24,976 nucleotides of DNA from JAVBRU01 sp031547595 (lineage in GTDB: Bacteria; Bacillota; Clostridia; Christensenellales; Aristaeellaceae), in NCBI GenBank assembly GCA_031547595.1, contig JAVBRU010000090.1:1-24976 (forward strand), written 5' to 3'. The notes beneath the pieces were generated by a model. The model was given only the letters and a program-made list of their open reading frames with translations, made no database searches and was not told where the DNA came from. A program made the position numbers and the translations under genes. Below are positions 22,732-24,976 of this stretch, piece after piece. Each line of letters opens with the position of its first letter. Within the stretch, counting starts at the first letter, position 1.

Positions 22732-24864
22732 ATGAGAAAATGTTTTCTGTCCGCGTGCATGTGTCTGCTGATGGGCTGCTCCATATTAGCAAACGCAGAG
22801 CTCCTCCACCGCCCCTATGGCAATAACGAGCTGTATGACAGCCGGGAGGTTGCCCACGTGCTGTGGGAACGCACTCCGCGCGACCCCATCGCAGGAGAAC
22901 GTGTGACGCTATATGCCGCCAGTAATTCTTTAGACCGGGCGCAGGAGGTGACGCTCCTATGGACGCTCAACGGACAATCACAGGCCGCTATTGCCTGCAC
23001 GCGGTATATGGAAAAGGACGGCCAGGTGATTTTCCGCGCCAAGCTGCCCGCCTTCGAGCAGAGGGATGTCGTGGCGTACTTCTTTCAATCGGGCAAGCAG
23101 CAGACGGCGGTTTTCAGCTTCACCGTGCTTGGCTGGGAAGAGGGTGGCTGCGCCATCTCCATCACGGAAAACGGCAGCATGCACCTCACGCTGGACGGTG
23201 CGGCACAGGAAATGCCGGATTTTATAGAAAGCATACGCTACCTGACGGACGGGCAGGGATATCTGCATGCCTGCGAACTGACGCTGCGCGCGCTGCCGAA
23301 GGATCAATACCTTGGCTTTGGCATGCGCTACAACGCGCAGGATCAGCATGGCCAGATCATCCACCATTACACCGTCAACTGGTACGCCAATCAGCAAGAA
23401 AAAACCTACTCGCCCGTGCCATATTACCTGTGCAACAACCGCTACGGCCTGTTTGTAGATACCAACCAGTATGTACGCTTTGATATGGCCAAGACAAACC
23501 CGGAGCACATCACAATCTATATTGATATGCAAAATACCGCCCAGCAAGTGTATCTGTTCTTCGGGGAAAACGAGCAGATTTCCGCCCAATATGCGGCTGT
23601 GGCCGGCCACGCCTCTCCCATGCCCGCATGGGCGTATGGCGTGTGGCTGTCTGCAAACGAGTGGAACACACAAAGCGAGGCCATGGAACAGCTTAGCCTG
23701 GCCAGAGCGCATGGTATTGATGTGGCAGTATTGGTGCTGGAAGCATGGAGCGACGAGGTGACCTTCTACCGCTTCAGCGAAGAATTTTCCGACCCCAAGG
23801 CGCTGGTGGATGCCGCGCATGCGCAGGGCACAAAGGTGCTGTTCTGGCAGATTCCGGTGCTCAAATGCACCCCCTCCGGCAATGCGTATTCCCGCGCAGA
23901 CGAAATAGCCGCCATACAAAACCGCTATGTAATCATGAATGCCAATGGCACACCCTACCGCATGCCGGACGGCTGGTTTGGGCGCAGCATGCTGATTGAT
24001 TTCACCAATCCCGAAGCCACCGCATGGTTCCTTGGCAAGCGCAAATACCTGATAGACGAAATCGGTATTGACGGCTTCAAAACGGACGGCGGCGAGTTTT
24101 TCTGGGGCATGGAAGCCGCTGCACAGAACGGCCAAAAAGGCCGGGAGCTTCGAAACGCCTACCCCGACCTCTATGCCCTCAGTTATCAGGAGCTTTTGAA
24201 TACCGTGACCTTCAGCCGCGCCGCCGGGACAAACGCGCAGCAGCACAGCCTCCTCTGGACTGGCGACCAATATTCCACCTTTGACGAATTTCAGGCCTGC
24301 GTGCGCGCCATTCTCAATATGAATGTATCCGGCATGCCCTTTGTAGCCTTTGATATCGCAGGCTTTGCCGGGGAGTTGCCCACCAGCGAACTGTACCAGC
24401 GTGCCGTCGCATTTGCTGCCTTCACGCCCATCATGCAGGTGCATTCCGAGGCATCCGGCAATCCTGTACCCTCTCAGGCCCGCACGCCATGGAATATGGC
24501 AGAGCGTAAGAACGACCCGATGTGCCTTACCACCTTCCAGAAATATGCGAGGATCAACGCAGATTTGCGGCCCTATATGCTGGAGCAGGCAGAGCTAAGC
24601 TGCGAGACCGGGGTGCCGCTCCTGCGTTCCATGGCATATTGCTTTCCAAATGACGAAATAGCTTGTGAAGTGGAGTTTCAATTCATGCTGGGCGACCAAT
24701 ATCTGATTGCACCGGTGGTGAAGCCCAGGGTTACCGAGTGGAGCGTCTATCTGCCGCAGGGGCACTGGCAAAACATCTTCACAGGCGAGGAATATGAAGG
24801 CTGCCAGTGGATCGTGTGCAGCGCGCAATTGGACGAGATCCCTGTGTTTCAAAGAACACAGTAA
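22732..24864 (+). CDS. Secreted GH31 alpha-glycosidase (710 aa)
   Basis: Extracellular paralogue of the cytoplasmic GH31 enzyme. Seen: an N-terminal signal peptide with probable type I cleavage at ANA-E (after residue 22); LLMGC before Cys16 is close to a lipobox, so a lipoprotein cannot be excluded. A beta-rich N-terminal region starts RPYGNNELYD and matches the start of the cytoplasmic enzyme (PIAGE.VT in both). The TIM barrel carries VLEAWSDE (335-342), GFKTDGGEF with nucleophile Asp452, FSRAAGT (494-500), and WTGDQ with acid/base Asp512, followed by MQVHSE. No cell-wall anchor, SLH or C-terminal binding module is visible. It is the last gene of the operon, one base after the permease stop. 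It probably makes the first cut, or transfer, on an external alpha-linked glycan. Confidence 0.93.
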   Translation: MRKCFLSACMCLLMGCSILANAELLHRPYGNNELYDSREVAHVLWERTPRDPIAGERVTLYAASNSLDRAQEVTLLWTLNGQSQAAIACTRYMEKDGQVIFRAKLPAFEQRDVVAYFFQSGKQQTAVFSFTVLGWEEGGCAISITENGSMHLTLDGAAQEMPDFIESIRYLTDGQGYLHACELTLRALPKDQYLGFGMRYNAQDQHGQIIHHYTVNWYANQQEKTYSPVPYYLCNNRYGLFVDTNQYVRFDMAKTNPEHITIYIDMQNTAQQVYLFFGENEQISAQYAAVAGHASPMPAWAYGVWLSANEWNTQSEAMEQLSLARAHGIDVAVLVLEAWSDEVTFYRFSEEFSDPKALVDAAHAQGTKVLFWQIPVLKCTPSGNAYSRADEIAAIQNRYVIMNANGTPYRMPDGWFGRSMLIDFTNPEATAWFLGKRKYLIDEIGIDGFKTDGGEFFWGMEAAAQNGQKGRELRNAYPDLYALSYQELLNTVTFSRAAGTNAQQHSLLWTGDQYSTFDEFQACVRAILNMNVSGMPFVAFDIAGFAGELPTSELYQRAVAFAAFTPIMQVHSEASGNPVPSQARTPWNMAERKNDPMCLTTFQKYARINADLRPYMLEQAELSCETGVPLLRSMAYCFPNDEIACEVEFQFMLGDQYLIAPVVKPRVTEWSVYLPQGHWQNIFTGEEYEGCQWIVCSAQLDEIPVFQRTQ

Positions 24865-24944
24865 CTGCAGACTCATTATAGTGTTGTTTCGTAGCAATAC
24901 TGCAGGCAATCAGACATTAGGCTTTCTTATTAGAAGGTGGCCCC

Positions 24945-24976
24945 TTGACTTTTTTGCATTTTAGGAAGAAAGTCAA
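24945..24976. repeat. Inverted repeat at the right edge, possibly truncated
   Basis: TTGACTTTTTT (24945-24955) can pair with AAGAAAGTCAA (24966-24976) across a 10-base loop, with one G-T wobble. The left arm is preceded by GGCCCC, and the window ends right after the right arm, so a longer stem may continue outside. It lies 80 bases after the operon stop. It could be the operon terminator, a terminator shared with a convergent gene, or the end of an insertion element. Nothing else is recognisable in 24865-24944. Confidence 0.45.

Noticed and set aside
22978..24444. A 488-codon open frame antisense to the secreted GH31 gene
   Set aside because: It is the shadow of a well-supported GH31 gene with catalytic motifs; no family features or ribosome binding site are seen on the antisense strand. 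Similar antisense frames at 12437-13297, 13301-14197 and 17450-18451 were dismissed for the same reason.
24865..24900. CTGCAG repeats and the GTGTTG/CAATAC pairing as an operon terminator
   Set aside because: The pairing is only six bases with a wobble and no T-run follows.
1..24976. CRISPR array, tRNA or rRNA genes
   Set aside because: No regularly spaced repeat series beyond the three-copy cluster at 82-143, and no tRNA- or rRNA-like sequence was recognised on either strand.

Overview
The window looks like chromosomal DNA of a fairly GC-rich Gram-positive anaerobe of the class Clostridia. Strong AGGAGG ribosome binding sites precede nearly every gene. Genes overlap by ATGA or nearly touch, there is a LacI-type regulator, and there are split sugar-ABC importers with no dedicated ATPase gene. 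Signal peptides end in an Ala-rich type I site rather than a lipobox, a style I associate with Christensenellales-like Clostridia. That last placement is an impression, not a proof.

Layout. (1) Positions 1-276 hold no convincing gene but carry a perfect 15-bp inverted repeat plus a near-identical third copy. (2) Positions 277-3185, minus strand: two translationally coupled large serine recombinases, with what looks like the broken end of a small SHOCT-like gene upstream (3233-3353). These are the recombination genes of a mobile element or its remnant. (3) Positions 3408-3457: a near-consensus sigma-A promoter (TTGACA, 17 bp, TATTAT) immediately followed by a 20-bp palindromic operator. (4) Positions 3475-24864, plus strand: twelve tightly packed genes that read as one carbohydrate-utilisation operon of about 21 kb.

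Operon order: LacI repressor; cytoplasmic GH31 alpha-glycosidase; cytoplasmic GH125-like alpha/alpha-barrel glycosidase; GH65 phosphorylase; secreted solute-binding protein; giant 907-residue solute-binding protein with carbohydrate-binding-like modules; MalF-type and MalG-type permeases; an NHL-propeller/TPR/Yip1 membrane protein; a secreted DUF5696 protein; a second MalF/MalG-type permease pair; and a secreted GH31 paralogue of the first enzyme. Inferred flow: the secreted GH31, and perhaps the DUF5696 protein, act on an alpha-linked glycan outside. Two binding proteins and two permease pairs import the products, and GH31, GH125-like and GH65 enzymes finish degradation inside.

The most notable observations are a second perfect copy of the operator inside the first GH31 gene (5000-5015), suggesting lac-like looping repression, and the module of giant binding protein, permease pair, NHL-TPR-Yip1 protein and DUF5696 protein. 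I recognise this gene combination from other Firmicutes, but its biochemical role is, to my knowledge, undefined.
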